DNA of 64,000 nucleotides from Rhizobium oryzihabitans. Its GTDB lineage: Bacteria; Pseudomonadota; Alphaproteobacteria; Rhizobiales; Rhizobiaceae. The stretch is taken from the NCBI RefSeq assembly GCF_010669145.1, contig NZ_CP048632.1, positions 2,428,001-2,492,000 of the forward strand, given 5' to 3'. The stretch's first letter is position 1, and each line of letters starts with the position of its first letter. Position numbers and translations under genes: made by a program. The notes under the pieces are model-generated. The model had not been told where the DNA came from, did no database searches, and saw only the letters and a program-made list of their open reading frames with translations. This document shows positions 28,274-37,575 of this stretch, piece after piece.

Positions 28274-31270
28274 ATGGCAAGGCAAGAAGCGAACGAGCAG
28301 TTTCAGATCACGTCGTTTCTGGACGGCGCGAATGCAGCCTATATCGAGCAGCTCTATGCCCGGTACGAAGAGGATCCCTCTTCCGTGTCGCCGGAGTGGC
28401 AGAGCTTCTTCAAGGCGTTGTCCGACAATCCGGAAGACGTGAAGAAGGCAGCCAAGGGCGCCTCCTGGAAGCGCGCCAACTGGCCGATCCCGGCAAATGG
28501 CGACCTGGTATCCGCGCTGGACGGCAACTGGGCCACGGTCGAGAAGGCCATCGAGAAGAAGGTTCAGGCGAAAGCCGAGGCGAAGAGCGCCGATACCGGC
28601 AAGGCTGTCAGCCCGGCCGAAGTGCTTCAGGCGACCCGTGATAGCGTTCGCGCCATCATGATGATCCGCGCCTACCGCATGCGCGGCCACCTGCATGCCA
28701 AGCTCGATCCGCTCGGCATTGCCAGCGCCGTTGAAGATTACAACGAGCTTTCGCCGAAGTCCTACGGCTTCGAGGAAAGCGATTACGACCGCAAGATTTT
28801 CATCGATAACGTTCTCGGTCTCGAATATGCGACCGTGCGCGAGATGGTCGATATTCTTGAGCGCACCTATTGCTCGACGCTCGGCGTCGAATTCATGCAT
28901 ATGTCCAACCCGGAAGAAAAGGGCTGGATCCAGGAACGCATCGAAGGCCCGGACAAGGGCGTGGACTTCACGCCGGAGGGCAAGAAGGCCATTCTGTCCA
29001 AACTGGTCGAAGCCGAAGGTTACGAGCAGTTCCTCGACGTGCGTTTCAAGGGCACCAAGCGTTTCGGCCTCGATGGCGGCGAATCGCTGATCCCGGCACT
29101 TGAGCAGATCATCAAGCGCGGCGGCCAGGACGGTCTGGAAGAAGTCGTGCTCGGCATGGCCCACCGCGGCCGCCTTAACGTTCTGACCAACGTCATGGGC
29201 AAGCCGCACCGCGCCGTGTTCCACGAGTTCAAGGGCGGTTCGTTCAAGCCTGACGACGTCGAAGGTTCCGGCGACGTGAAGTACCATCTAGGTGCCTCCT
29301 CCGACCGCGAATTCGACGGCAACAAGGTTCACCTGTCGCTGACGGCCAACCCGTCGCACCTTGAAATCGTCAACCCTGTCGTCATGGGCAAGGCCCGCGC
29401 CAAGCAGGACCAGCTCGCCAAGACATGGGACGGCGATATCATTCCGCTGTCGGAACGCGCCAAGGTGCTGCCGCTCCTGTTGCACGGCGATGCCGCTTTT
29501 GCGGGTCAGGGCGTGGTTGCTGAAATTCTCGGCCTTTCCGGCCTGCGCGGTCACCGCGTTGCCGGTACCATGCACTTCATCATCAACAACCAGATCGGTT
29601 TCACGACGAACCCGGCCTTCTCGCGCTCGTCGCCCTATCCGTCCGACGTTGCCAAGATGATCGAGGCGCCGATCTTCCACGTCAACGGCGACGATCCGGA
29701 AGCGGTGACCTATGCGGCGAAGGTCGCGACCGAATACCGCATGAAGTTCCACAAGCCTGTCGTCATCGACATGTTCTGTTATCGCCGCTTCGGCCATAAC
29801 GAAGGCGACGAGCCCGCGTTCACGCAGCCGAAGATGTACAAGGTCATCCGTGGCCACAAGACCGTCGCACGCATCTATGCCGACCGTCTGATTGCGGAAG
29901 GCCTGATCACTGAAGGCGATTTCGAGAAGATCAAGGCCGACTGGCGCGCGCATCTCGAGCAGGAGTTCGAGGCAGGCCAGTCCTACAAGCCGAACAAGGC
30001 CGACTGGCTGGACGGTCAGTGGTCGGGCCTTCGCGCCGCCGACAATGCCGATGAGCAGCGTCGTGGCAAGACCGGCGTGCCGATGAAGCAGCTGAAGGAA
30101 ATCGGCAAGAAGCTGTCAACCATTCCGGAAGGTTTCAGCGCACACCGTACGATCCAGCGCTTCATGGAAAACCGCTCGCAGATGATCGAGACGGGTGAGG
30201 GCATCGACTGGGCAATGGCGGAAGCGCTTGCTTTCGGTTCGCTCGCCGTCGACGGTCACAAGATCCGTCTCTCCGGTCAGGATTGCGAACGCGGCACCTT
30301 CTCGCAGCGCCACTCGGTTCTCTACGATCAGGAAACCGAAGAGCGTTACATTCCGCTTGCCAATCTTTCACCGACGCAGGCCCGTTACGAAGTTATCAAC
30401 TCGATGCTTTCGGAAGAAGCGGTTCTCGGTTTCGAATATGGCTATTCGCTGGCCCGTCCGAATGCGCTGACGCTCTGGGAAGCCCAGTTCGGCGACTTCG
30501 CCAACGGCGCGCAGGTGGTGTTCGACCAGTTCATCTCTTCGGGTGAACGCAAGTGGCTGCGCATGTCCGGTCTCGTCTGCCTTCTGCCGCATGGTTATGA
30601 AGGTCAGGGTCCGGAGCACTCGTCCGCCCGTCTGGAGCGCTGGCTGCAGATGTGCGCCGAAGACAACATGCAGGTTGCCAACTGCACGACGCCGGCCAAC
30701 TACTTCCACATCCTGCGCCGCCAGATGAAGCGTGACTTCCGCAAGCCGCTGATCCTCATGACGCCGAAGTCGCTGCTGCGTCACAAGCGCGCCACTTCGT
30801 CGCTGGCGGAGCTTGCGGGTGAGTCCTCCTTCCACCGTCTCCTGTGGGACGATGCTGAAGTCATCAAGGACGGCCCCATCAAGCTGCAGAAGGATTCGAA
30901 GATCCGTCGCGTCGTCATGTGCACGGGCAAGGTCTATTACGATCTGCTCGAGGAGCGTGAAAAGCGCGGTATCGACGACATCTACCTGCTGCGCGTCGAA
31001 CAGCTCTATCCGTTCCCGGCCAAGGCTCTCATCAACGAGCTTTCCCGTTTCCGCAATGCGGAGATGGTCTGGTGCCAGGAAGAGCCGAAGAACATGGGTG
31101 CGTGGTCGTTCATCGATCCTTACCTTGAATGGGTTCTGGCGCATATCGACGCCAAGTACCAGAAGGTCCGTTACACGGGCCGTCCGGCTGCCGCCTCTCC
31201 GGCGACCGGCCTGATGTCCAAGCATCTGGCGCAGCTTGCTGCGTTCCTGGAAGACGCGCTGGGAGAGTGA
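28274..31270 (+). CDS. sucA: 2-oxoglutarate dehydrogenase E1 component
   Basis: A 998-residue thiamine-diphosphate enzyme that decarboxylates 2-oxoglutarate and passes succinyl to SucB. The short N-terminal helix FLDGANAAYIEQLYARYEED binds the E2 core; AHRGRLNVLTNVMGKP, HGDAAFAGQGVVAE and FRRFGHNEGDEP-type segments (YRRFGHNEGDEP) carry TPP and substrate residues; GQGPEHSSARLER is in the C-terminal domain. Length is typical for alphaproteobacteria. It starts a subset sucA-sucB after the longest gap in the series. Confidence 0.98.
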   Translation: MARQEANEQFQITSFLDGANAAYIEQLYARYEEDPSSVSPEWQSFFKALSDNPEDVKKAAKGASWKRANWPIPANGDLVSALDGNWATVEKAIEKKVQAKAEAKSADTGKAVSPAEVLQATRDSVRAIMMIRAYRMRGHLHAKLDPLGIASAVEDYNELSPKSYGFEESDYDRKIFIDNVLGLEYATVREMVDILERTYCSTLGVEFMHMSNPEEKGWIQERIEGPDKGVDFTPEGKKAILSKLVEAEGYEQFLDVRFKGTKRFGLDGGESLIPALEQIIKRGGQDGLEEVVLGMAHRGRLNVLTNVMGKPHRAVFHEFKGGSFKPDDVEGSGDVKYHLGASSDREFDGNKVHLSLTANPSHLEIVNPVVMGKARAKQDQLAKTWDGDIIPLSERAKVLPLLLHGDAAFAGQGVVAEILGLSGLRGHRVAGTMHFIINNQIGFTTNPAFSRSSPYPSDVAKMIEAPIFHVNGDDPEAVTYAAKVATEYRMKFHKPVVIDMFCYRRFGHNEGDEPAFTQPKMYKVIRGHKTVARIYADRLIAEGLITEGDFEKIKADWRAHLEQEFEAGQSYKPNKADWLDGQWSGLRAADNADEQRRGKTGVPMKQLKEIGKKLSTIPEGFSAHRTIQRFMENRSQMIETGEGIDWAMAEALAFGSLAVDGHKIRLSGQDCERGTFSQRHSVLYDQETEERYIPLANLSPTQARYEVINSMLSEEAVLGFEYGYSLARPNALTLWEAQFGDFANGAQVVFDQFISSGERKWLRMSGLVCLLPHGYEGQGPEHSSARLERWLQMCAEDNMQVANCTTPANYFHILRRQMKRDFRKPLILMTPKSLLRHKRATSSLAELAGESSFHRLLWDDAEVIKDGPIKLQKDSKIRRVVMCTGKVYYDLLEEREKRGIDDIYLLRVEQLYPFPAKALINELSRFRNAEMVWCQEEPKNMGAWSFIDPYLEWVLAHIDAKYQKVRYTGRPAAASPATGLMSKHLAQLAAFLEDALGE

Positions 31271-31323
31271 GAACTCTCCCGCATCGCCCCGCAAAAAAGA
31301 CACCTGAATAACGGAACTAGATC

Positions 31324-32559
31324 ATGGCCACTGAAATCCGCGTACCAACCCTCGGCGAATCCGTCAGCGAAGCGACCGTCGGCACCTGGTTCAAGAAGGT
31401 CGGCGATACCGTCAAGGCCGACGAACCGCTCGTTGAACTGGAAACCGACAAGGTTACCGTCGAAGTCCCGGCACCCGCCTCCGGCGTGTTGACCGAAATC
31501 GTCGCGCAGAATGGCGAAACCGTCGGCCTCGACGCCCTTCTCGGCCAGATCGCCGAAGGTGCTGCCGGCGCTGCGACTTCCGCACCCGCTGCCGAACCGG
31601 CAAAGCCTGCTGCTGCCGCAGCAGCACCGGCACCTGCCGCCGCCGCTCCGGCTGCCAGCGCCATGCCGCCGGCACCTGCCGCCGGCAAGCTGCTTGCTGA
31701 AAACAACCTGTCTGCCGATCAGGTCGACGGTTCCGGCAAGCGTGGCCAGGTTCTGAAGGGCGACGTTCTCGCTGCTGTCGCCAAGGGCGTTTCGGCACCT
31801 GCCGCCGCTCCGGCTCCGGTTGCTGCTGCTCCCCGTCCGGTTTCCGCCGAGCAGGATCAGGTTCGCGAAGAGCGCGTCAAGATGACCCGCCTGCGCCAGA
31901 CGATCGCCCGTCGCCTGAAGGATGCGCAGAACACCGCCGCCATGCTGACCACCTATAATGAGGTGGACATGAGCGCCGTCATGGACCTGCGCAACCGCTA
32001 CAAGGACGTGTTCGAGAAGAAGCACGGCGTCAAGCTCGGCTTCATGGGCTTCTTCACCAAGGCCGTGACCCACGCGCTGAAGGAACTGCCCGCTGTCAAC
32101 GCTGAAATCGACGGTACCGACATCATCTACAAGAACTATTGTCACGTCGGCATGGCTGTCGGCACCGACAAGGGTCTCGTTGTTCCCGTTATCCGCGATG
32201 CTGACCAGCTCTCCATCGCCGGCGTCGAAAAGGAACTGGGTCGCCTCGCTAAGGCAGCCCGTGACGGTTCGCTCGGCATGGCCGACATGCAGGGCGGCAC
32301 CTTCACCATCACCAACGGTGGTGTCTACGGTTCGCTGATGTCTTCGCCGATCCTCAACGCGCCGCAGTCCGGCATCCTCGGCATGCACAAGATCCAGGAG
32401 CGTCCGGTCGCCATCGGCGGTCAGGTCGTCATCCGTCCGATGATGTATCTTGCGCTCTCCTACGATCACCGTATCGTTGACGGCAAGGAAGCCGTTACCT
32501 TCCTCGTTCGCGTCAAGGAAAGCCTCGAAGATCCGGAACGTCTGGTTCTCGATCTCTGA
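31324..32559 (+). CDS. sucB: Dihydrolipoamide succinyltransferase (E2 of 2-oxoglutarate dehydrogenase)
   Basis: A 411-residue E2 protein with one lipoyl domain (about 2-77; lipoylated lysine 43 in ETDKVTVEV), an alanine/proline-rich linker (82-120), the E3/E1-binding domain around [19 protein letters not shown], a second Ala/Pro linker, and the catalytic domain ending with the [12 protein letters not shown] active-site motif near residue 380. It forms the core of the complex and follows sucA after 53 bases. Confidence 0.98.
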   Translation: MATEIRVPTLGESVSEATVGTWFKKVGDTVKADEPLVELETDKVTVEVPAPASGVLTEIVAQNGETVGLDALLGQIAEGAAGAATSAPAAEPAKPAAAAAAPAPAAAAPAASAMPPAPAAGKLLAENNLSADQVDGSGKRGQVLKGDVLAAVAKGVSAPAAAPAPVAAAPRPVSAEQDQVREERVKMTRLRQTIARRLKDAQNTAAMLTTYNEVDMSAVMDLRNRYKDVFEKKHGVKLGFMGFFTKAVTHALKELPAVNAEIDGTDIIYKNYCHVGMAVGTDKGLVVPVIRDADQLSIAGVEKELGRLAKAARDGSLGMADMQGGTFTITNGGVYGSLMSSPILNAPQSGILGMHKIQERPVAIGGQVVIRPMMYLALSYDHRIVDGKEAVTFLVRVKESLEDPERLVLDL

Positions 32560-32628
32560 TCGGTCTTGCTTTTCGTTTCGGCGGGGTTTCAATTGAGGCC
32601 CCGCTGAAATTCCATCAGGAGAGCGAAC

Positions 32629-33042
32629 GTGCAGCCGACATTTCTTGCCGCTTCACCCTTTTTACCGCTGATCGGTCTCAGCGTCCTGCTGCTTGCGGTG
32701 CATATCATGCTGCAGGCCATGACGGCGACGCGGGAATTTGGGATGGACTGGAATGCCGGCCCGCGTGATGCGGAGAGGAAGCCTGAAGGCAGGTTTACCG
32801 GTCGGGCAGCCCGCGCATCGGAAAATTTCCGTGAAACCTATCCCGCTTTCATCGCGCTCGCCTTTGGTGTCATCATGGCCGGCGATCCGTCCGGGCTGGC
32901 ACTCACCGGCGCGTGGATCTGGCTGATCTGCCGGGTGGTCTATATTCCACTTTATCTGGCCGGTGTGCCCTATATCCGCTCGCTGGTCTGGCTCGGTTCG
33001 ATGCTCGGCCTTGCGCTGATGCTTTTCGTGTTGATGTTTTAG
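32629..33042 (+). CDS. MAPEG family membrane protein
   Basis: A 137-residue protein with four predicted membrane helices and the MAPEG-type segment GRAARASENFRETYPAFIAL at about 60-79 following the first loop. MAPEG proteins include membrane glutathione transferases and related enzymes; bacterial members are mostly uncharacterised. The start is GTG at 32629 preceded by AGGAGAG. It lies inside the suc-lpd gene series (69 bases after sucB, 14 bases before the LysE gene), so it is probably co-transcribed with the 2-oxoglutarate dehydrogenase genes. Confidence 0.87.
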   Translation: MQPTFLAASPFLPLIGLSVLLLAVHIMLQAMTATREFGMDWNAGPRDAERKPEGRFTGRAARASENFRETYPAFIALAFGVIMAGDPSGLALTGAWIWLICRVVYIPLYLAGVPYIRSLVWLGSMLGLALMLFVLMF

Positions 33043-33056
33043 AGGTTGATTTTCCG

Positions 33057-33700
33057 ATGCATCAGTATCTGATCGAACTTGCATCCCTGATGGCGATCTT
33101 CGCTTTCGCAATCGTTTCCCCGGCGCCGATCTGGCAATGGTCATGCGTCAGGCGATGGTGCATGGGCGCAAGCAGGCCATCATCACCAGCTTCGGTGTTG
33201 GCACATCCCTGATGTTCCACGTCACCTATACGATCCTCGGACTTGGTCTCATCATTTCCCAGTCGATCTATCTCTTCAACATCGTCAAGTGGCTGGGCGT
33301 CGCCTATCTGATCTATATCGGCATCAAAGCACTGCGCGCCGGCAAGACGGAATTGCCGACGGCTGAAGGCGAGGGCGGCGTTCGAGCCAAAAGCACACAG
33401 ACCGGGCTGAAGGCCTTCACACTCGGTTTTGCCGCAAACGCGCTTAACCCCAAACCGGTGTTTTTCTTCCTGTCGATCTTTTCGACGGTGGTTCATGCGC
33501 ATACGCCGGTTACCATCAAATTCGGATATGGGCTCGTCATGGCGAGCTGCCTTATCCTCTGGTTCGTTGGCGTCAGCCTGTTCATGACGACGCCGCGCAT
33601 GCGCGCCGCATTTCAGCGCGCCAGCCAATGGATCGACCGCACCAGCGGTGTGGTGTTCATCGCTCTCGGTATAAAACTCGCAACGGAAAAAGCGGCCTGA
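33057..33700 (+). pseudogene. LysE/RhtB family amino-acid exporter, frameshifted
   Basis: The ATG at 33057 reads MHQYLIELASLMAIFAFAIVSP and then leaves the LysE frame; from 33122 the other frame continues GADLAMVMRQAMVHGRK and on to a normal end at 33700. Restoring one base in the C-run at 33118-33121 (gtttcccc to gtttccccc) gives the family sequence ...VSPGADLAMVMRQ and a complete 214-residue, about six-helix exporter. As given, only residues 1-22 or an internal start at 33137 could be made. A homopolymer sequencing error is the likely cause, since priA and nagA show the same type of defect. LysE proteins export amino acids; substrate unknown. It lies within the sucB-lpdA interval. Confidence 0.85.
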
Positions 33701-33764
33701 GTTTCAGGTCAAACGGAAGCAGGGCGGTTCAAAATCCTGCCCGCAATCAATCAGGAACAGAAAC

Positions 33765-35171
33765 ATGGCATATGATGTAGTTGTAATCGGTACGGGTCCC
33801 GGCGGTTATGTTTGCGCGGTCAAGGCGGCACAGCTCGGCCTGAAGGTCGCTGTCATCGAAAAGCGCGCCACCTATGGCGGCACCTGCCTCAATGTCGGCT
33901 GCATCCCTTCCAAGGCGCTGCTGCATGCGTCCGAAACCTTTGCGCATGTCGCCCATGGCGTCGATACGCTCGGTATCGAAGTTGCCGCTCCGAAGCTGAA
34001 CCTTGAAAAGATGATGGGCCACAAGGACGGCGTGGTGAAAGCCAATGTCGACGGCGTTTCCTTCCTGTTCAAGAAGAACAAGATCGATGCCTTCCAGGGC
34101 ACCGGCAAGGTGGTTTCCGCCGGCAAGGTTTCCGTCACCAATGACAAGGGTGAGACGCAGGAGATCGAGGCGAAGAACATCGTCATCGCCACCGGTTCTG
34201 ATGTCGCGGGCATTCCAGGCGTCAAGGTCGATATCGATGAAAACGTCATCGTGTCCTCCACTGGCGCGATCGCTCTTTCCAAGGTTCCGGAAAAGCTCAT
34301 CGTCGTCGGCGGCGGCGTCATCGGCCTCGAGCTTGGTTCGGTCTGGTCGCGCCTCGGCGCCAAGGTGACCGTCGTCGAATATCTCGACAATATTCTCGGC
34401 GGCATGGATGGCGAAGTTTCCAAGCAGGCGCAGCGTCTGCTGGCCAAGCAGGGTCTCGATTTCAAGCTCGGCGCCAAGGTGACGGCTGTTGAAAAGACTG
34501 CTGGCGGCGCAAAGGTTGTGTTCGAACCGGTCAAGGGCGGTGCTGCTGAGACGCTGGAAGCGAACGTCGTGCTGATCTCCACCGGCCGCAAGCCCTACAC
34601 CGAAGGTCTCGGCCTTGCGGAAGCCGGCGTCGTGCTGGACAGCCGTGGCCGTGTCGAAATCGACGGTCACTACAAGACGAATGTCGACGGCATCTATGCG
34701 ATCGGCGACGTGGTGAAGGGTCCGATGCTGGCGCACAAGGCGGAAGACGAGGGCGTTGCGCTTGCGGAAATCCTCGCCGGCCAGCGTGGCCATGTGAATT
34801 ACGATGTCATTCCGGCCGTGGTCTATACGCAGCCTGAAATCGCTTCCGTCGGCAAGACCGAAGAGGAGCTGAAGGCCGCTGGTATCGCCTACAAGGTCGG
34901 CAAATTCCCCTTCACCGCCAATGGCCGCGCCCGCGCCATGCAGGTGACGGATGGTTTCGTGAAGATCCTCGCCGACAAGGAAACCGACCGGGTTCTCGGC
35001 GGTCACATTGTCGGTTTCGGCGCTGGCGAGATGATCCACGAGATCACCGTGCTGATGGAATTCGGCGGTTCTTCGGAAGATCTCGGCCGCACCTGCCATG
35101 CGCATCCGACCATGTCGGAAGCGGTGAAGGAAGCGGCACTGGCGACTTTCTTCAAGCCGATCCATATGTGA
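33765..35171 (+). CDS. lpdA: Dihydrolipoamide dehydrogenase (E3)
   Basis: A 468-residue flavoprotein that reoxidises the lipoyl group of the 2-oxoglutarate dehydrogenase complex with NAD+. The FAD motif GTGPGGYVCAVKAAQLG begins at residue 9, the redox disulfide is Cys41/Cys46 in GGTCLNVGCIPSKALLH, the NAD motif is VVGGGVIGLELGSVW, and the C-terminal base is in TCHAHPTMSEAVKEA. Last gene of the mdh-suc-lpd series; two hairpins follow. Confidence 0.98.
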   Translation: MAYDVVVIGTGPGGYVCAVKAAQLGLKVAVIEKRATYGGTCLNVGCIPSKALLHASETFAHVAHGVDTLGIEVAAPKLNLEKMMGHKDGVVKANVDGVSFLFKKNKIDAFQGTGKVVSAGKVSVTNDKGETQEIEAKNIVIATGSDVAGIPGVKVDIDENVIVSSTGAIALSKVPEKLIVVGGGVIGLELGSVWSRLGAKVTVVEYLDNILGGMDGEVSKQAQRLLAKQGLDFKLGAKVTAVEKTAGGAKVVFEPVKGGAAETLEANVVLISTGRKPYTEGLGLAEAGVVLDSRGRVEIDGHYKTNVDGIYAIGDVVKGPMLAHKAEDEGVALAEILAGQRGHVNYDVIPAVVYTQPEIASVGKTEEELKAAGIAYKVGKFPFTANGRARAMQVTDGFVKILADKETDRVLGGHIVGFGAGEMIHEITVLMEFGGSSEDLGRTCHAHPTMSEAVKEAALATFFKPIHM

Positions 35172-35177
35172 TCGACG

Positions 35178-35227
35178 TTGGAGCGCTGAACATGAAACTG
35201 CTGTGCAGTTTCAGTCTGATGCTCCAA
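35178..35227 (+). other. Nested hairpin downstream of lpdA
   Basis: An outer stem TTGGAGC/GCTCCAA (35178-35184 with 35221-35227) encloses a perfect inner stem GAAACTGC/GCAGTTTC (35194-35201 with 35205-35212) with a 3-base loop. It starts 6 bases after the lpdA stop and comes before the intrinsic terminator. It may protect the transcript 3' end or be a divergent copy of an intergenic palindrome. Confidence 0.6.
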
Positions 35228-35251
35228 TATTAAATTTCAGCCATCTGCTGG

Positions 35252-35281
35252 ACCCCGGCTTGCCATGCAGGCCGGGGTTTT
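35252..35281 (+). terminator. Rho-independent terminator after lpdA
   Basis: ACCCCGGC-TTGC and GCAG-GCCGGGGT form a strong stem of about 11 pairs with a CAT loop, followed by TTT TCC. It ends the mdh-suc-lpd transcription unit. Confidence 0.8.
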
Positions 35282-35329
35282 CCATACTCGCGCCACAGCC
35301 TGTCTAACCTTTTGATAAAAGGCAATAAA

Positions 35330-35830
35330 ATGGCGTCTTCCACTCAAGTTTCATTTTCCGTTCCACAGCGCGTCATCCATTGGGCGATGGCGCTTCTGAT
35401 CTTCTTCAATCTCCTGTTTCCGGATGGCATGGCCCATGCGTATCGGCTGATGCGGCGGGGTGAAACGCTGACGCCCGACCAGATTTCGTCCGCCAATATT
35501 CACGCCTATGTCGGCTTTGCCATTCTGTTCCTTGCTGTTCTGCGCCTCTGTCTGCGGTTCTTCCAGGGGGTGCCGCCGCACCCCGCCGAGGAACCGCGTG
35601 TCTTTCAGATCGCCGCAAAGGTGGCCCATTTCACCTTCTATGCGCTGTTCCTCATCCTGCCATTGTCCGGCATCGCCGCCTATTACTTTGGTGTTCAGGC
35701 TGCGGGGCAATTGCATTCGGGCCCGTTCAAGGCACTGATGTGGGTGTTGATCGCCGGCCATCTCGTCGCTGTTCTGGTTCACCAGTTCTATTGGCGTACC
35801 GGCGTCCTGAAACGCATGACGCACGGCTGA
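35330..35830 (+). CDS. Cytochrome b561 family protein
   Basis: A 166-residue four-helix membrane cytochrome of the bacterial b561 (CybB) type. Histidines suitable as heme ligands are H17 in PQRVIHWAMALL, one in NIHAYVGFAILFL, one in VAHFTFYALFLILPLSG and one in AGHLVAVLVHQFYW, matching the family pattern of two b-hemes. It probably moves electrons between quinol and periplasmic acceptors. ATG 35330 was chosen over 35312 since it starts the conserved region. A hairpin (35831-35850) follows directly after the stop. Confidence 0.9.
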   Translation: MASSTQVSFSVPQRVIHWAMALLIFFNLLFPDGMAHAYRLMRRGETLTPDQISSANIHAYVGFAILFLAVLRLCLRFFQGVPPHPAEEPRVFQIAAKVAHFTFYALFLILPLSGIAAYYFGVQAAGQLHSGPFKALMWVLIAGHLVAVLVHQFYWRTGVLKRMTHG

Positions 35831-35850
35831 GCGGCGGTTTGCCGCGTTTT
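35831..35850 (+). terminator. Short hairpin at the end of the cytochrome b561 gene
   Basis: GCGGC-GGTTT-GCCGC followed by GTTTTC. The stem is short but GC-only and starts immediately after the stop codon. Confidence 0.5.
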
Positions 35851-35911
35851 CGCATCAACAGGAATAGAGGATAGTGCCTTTGCCGCGAAGGGCGGCAAAA
35901 AGGGGTTACGA

Positions 35912-36391
35912 ATGCCGGATTTCGAAGGAATATTACCGGGTGCTGACTGGCGGGATAGCTATCAGGGAGAGATGGTGCAGGGTGCATCGAGTTCGCTCGA
36001 TGTGAGCCGACTTCTTCTCGATCATCCGCCGGCGTGGATCGGCAGGCTCATGGCCCTGCGCAACCGTATCGTGTCGCTTTTTGGTCTCAAGACAGTTGAA
36101 CACGCATCCGGAACCTCGGCGGGAGGGTTCCCCATCGTGTCAACCACCCCGGACCGGACCGTTCTTGGTTTCGACGACAGCCATCTCGATTTCCGCATCG
36201 TCGTAGATTTGGAGGAGAAGCCTGATCTGCCGATCGTCCATGACCGGCGGATCGTGAAAGTCACCACCATCGTCAGGCGCAAGACGTTGTTCGGGCGTAT
36301 TTATCTGTTGGTTGTCGGACCGTTTCATCGCCGCATCGTGCCCGCGACGATGCGGCCGTTTTGCAGGGACATCCAGCCCGTCAGGACATGA
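35912..36391 (+). CDS. DUF2867 family protein
   Basis: A 159-residue protein that matches the DUF2867 family by its DWRDSYQ start, the ARLLLDHPPAWIGRLMALRN-like segment, and the C-terminal LLVVGPFHRRIVPATM region. Members resemble small START/SRPBCC-like ligand-binding domains; the role is unknown. The leader holds a hairpin TTTGCCGC-GAAGG-GCGGCAAA (35879-35899) just ahead of the AAGGGG ribosome site, which could affect translation. It faces the convergent TraB/GumN gene with a 9-base gap. Confidence 0.82.
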   Translation: MPDFEGILPGADWRDSYQGEMVQGASSSLDVSRLLLDHPPAWIGRLMALRNRIVSLFGLKTVEHASGTSAGGFPIVSTTPDRTVLGFDDSHLDFRIVVDLEEKPDLPIVHDRRIVKVTTIVRRKTLFGRIYLLVVGPFHRRIVPATMRPFCRDIQPVRT

Positions 36392-36400
36392 GCGCGAGTT

Positions 36401-37495
36401 TTAATCGACCCGCGTCAGTTTGAAACCCTGCGAGCGCAGGAGCTCGACAACGCCTTCCTCGCCCGGCAGGTGCAGGGCGCCAACGGCCATGAAGACATTG
36501 CCCTTGCCAAGCTCGGGCGAAGCCCGCTCCGCCATGACGTGATTGCGGTCGGTGATGATGCGTTGCTCGAAGGCGGCGTAACCCTGGTCGCTCTCTGCCG
36601 GTTTCTTGGTGTCGAGGCTTTTCAGCATCGGCATCGTCATGCCGATATCGCCGCTGACATACAGATCGGTCATGGTCGTCATGATGTCGTCCATGCGGTC
36701 GCCCAGTTCCAGCGTTTCGATGAGCGCCTGAAGATGAAACTCCATGGGTAGCTCTGACATGGCCGTCAGCTGCTCGACCATGGTTTCCAGCCCAACGAGA
36801 CGTTTTCCGTCAGCCACCGCGTCTTCGGCCAGCTTCTTGTCGAGAAAGGACAGCCCGGTGGCCTTGCGGGCAAATTCGCAGGCGGGAAGGGCGACGAAGC
36901 TCGACAGCATCCATGGCTTCATGCGCGAAACCGCGTTCAGCGGAATGCCGCGCTCCTTGAGGCCCTTTTCAAGGCGGGCAACATTGTCGGGCGACAGGAT
37001 GTCGGTGATCGATTTGCCGTCGAGAAACATGGTGAGTTCGGGCCGGGTCAGCAGCGACGCGGCAATCTTCTTGTCGTCAACGATTTCGTCGGATTCCACG
37101 ATGACCGTCGCAGCCTTGTCGAAGGCAGGTGCGGCGGCGGCAGGCATGCCCAGAACACGCGGATCGGTGACATGCATGGTGCCGAGAAGAAAGGAGGGTT
37201 CCGTTCCGGCTTTTTCGATGCGCCAGAAGTTGCCCTTGCCGTTCGGGATCGCGGCCGCTTCCTGTTCGATTTTCGCAAAGCCCTGCGGATCGTTCTTGCG
37301 CATCTCCACGAGAATGTCGCTGCCGGTGCAGCTCATCTCCTGTTCGGCCGCTTGCGCCTCACCCAGCGAGAGCAAAGTCGCGAGCAGGATTGCGACAGCG
37401 GCGACGTGCATGGCTGCGAGCAACCAGAGCAGGGCATCGCCGGTCTTGCCCATCAGGGTGGCGGTGAGATTGTGTGGCTTTATCAGGCTTTGCAT
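36401..37495 (-). CDS. TraB/GumN family protein
   Basis: A 364-residue protein with an N-terminal hydrophobic segment (about 20-45) ending at a signal cleavage site EAQA-AEQ, so it is likely periplasmic or membrane-anchored. The family's paired motifs are present: LLGTMHVTDPRVL in the N-terminal half and FMAVGALHLPGEEGVVELLRSQGF at the C-terminus, the GxxH type thought to coordinate metal as in Tiki-like proteases. Function in bacteria is unproven. Start ATG 37495 preferred; another is three codons upstream. Confidence 0.85.
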   Translation of the reverse strand: MQSLIKPHNLTATLMGKTGDALLWLLAAMHVAAVAILLATLLSLGEAQAAEQEMSCTGSDILVEMRKNDPQGFAKIEQEAAAIPNGKGNFWRIEKAGTEPSFLLGTMHVTDPRVLGMPAAAAPAFDKAATVIVESDEIVDDKKIAASLLTRPELTMFLDGKSITDILSPDNVARLEKGLKERGIPLNAVSRMKPWMLSSFVALPACEFARKATGLSFLDKKLAEDAVADGKRLVGLETMVEQLTAMSELPMEFHLQALIETLELGDRMDDIMTTMTDLYVSGDIGMTMPMLKSLDTKKPAESDQGYAAFEQRIITDRNHVMAERASPELGKGNVFMAVGALHLPGEEGVVELLRSQGFKLTRVD

Positions 37496-37575
37496 AGGTA
37501 CCATCCGGTTCTCGTTTTCTTATAGAACGGTGGCTTGGACGTCTGGTTAACGACTATGGTTAAGCATTTCATGCT

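Noticed and set aside
32582..32616. GCGGGG...CCCCGC hairpin after sucB as a terminator
   Set aside because: No T-tract follows and the downstream genes appear to continue the operon; it may only be a weak intercistronic structure.
33747..35165. 472-codon open frame antisense to lpdA
   Set aside because: Shadow of lpdA, no family features.
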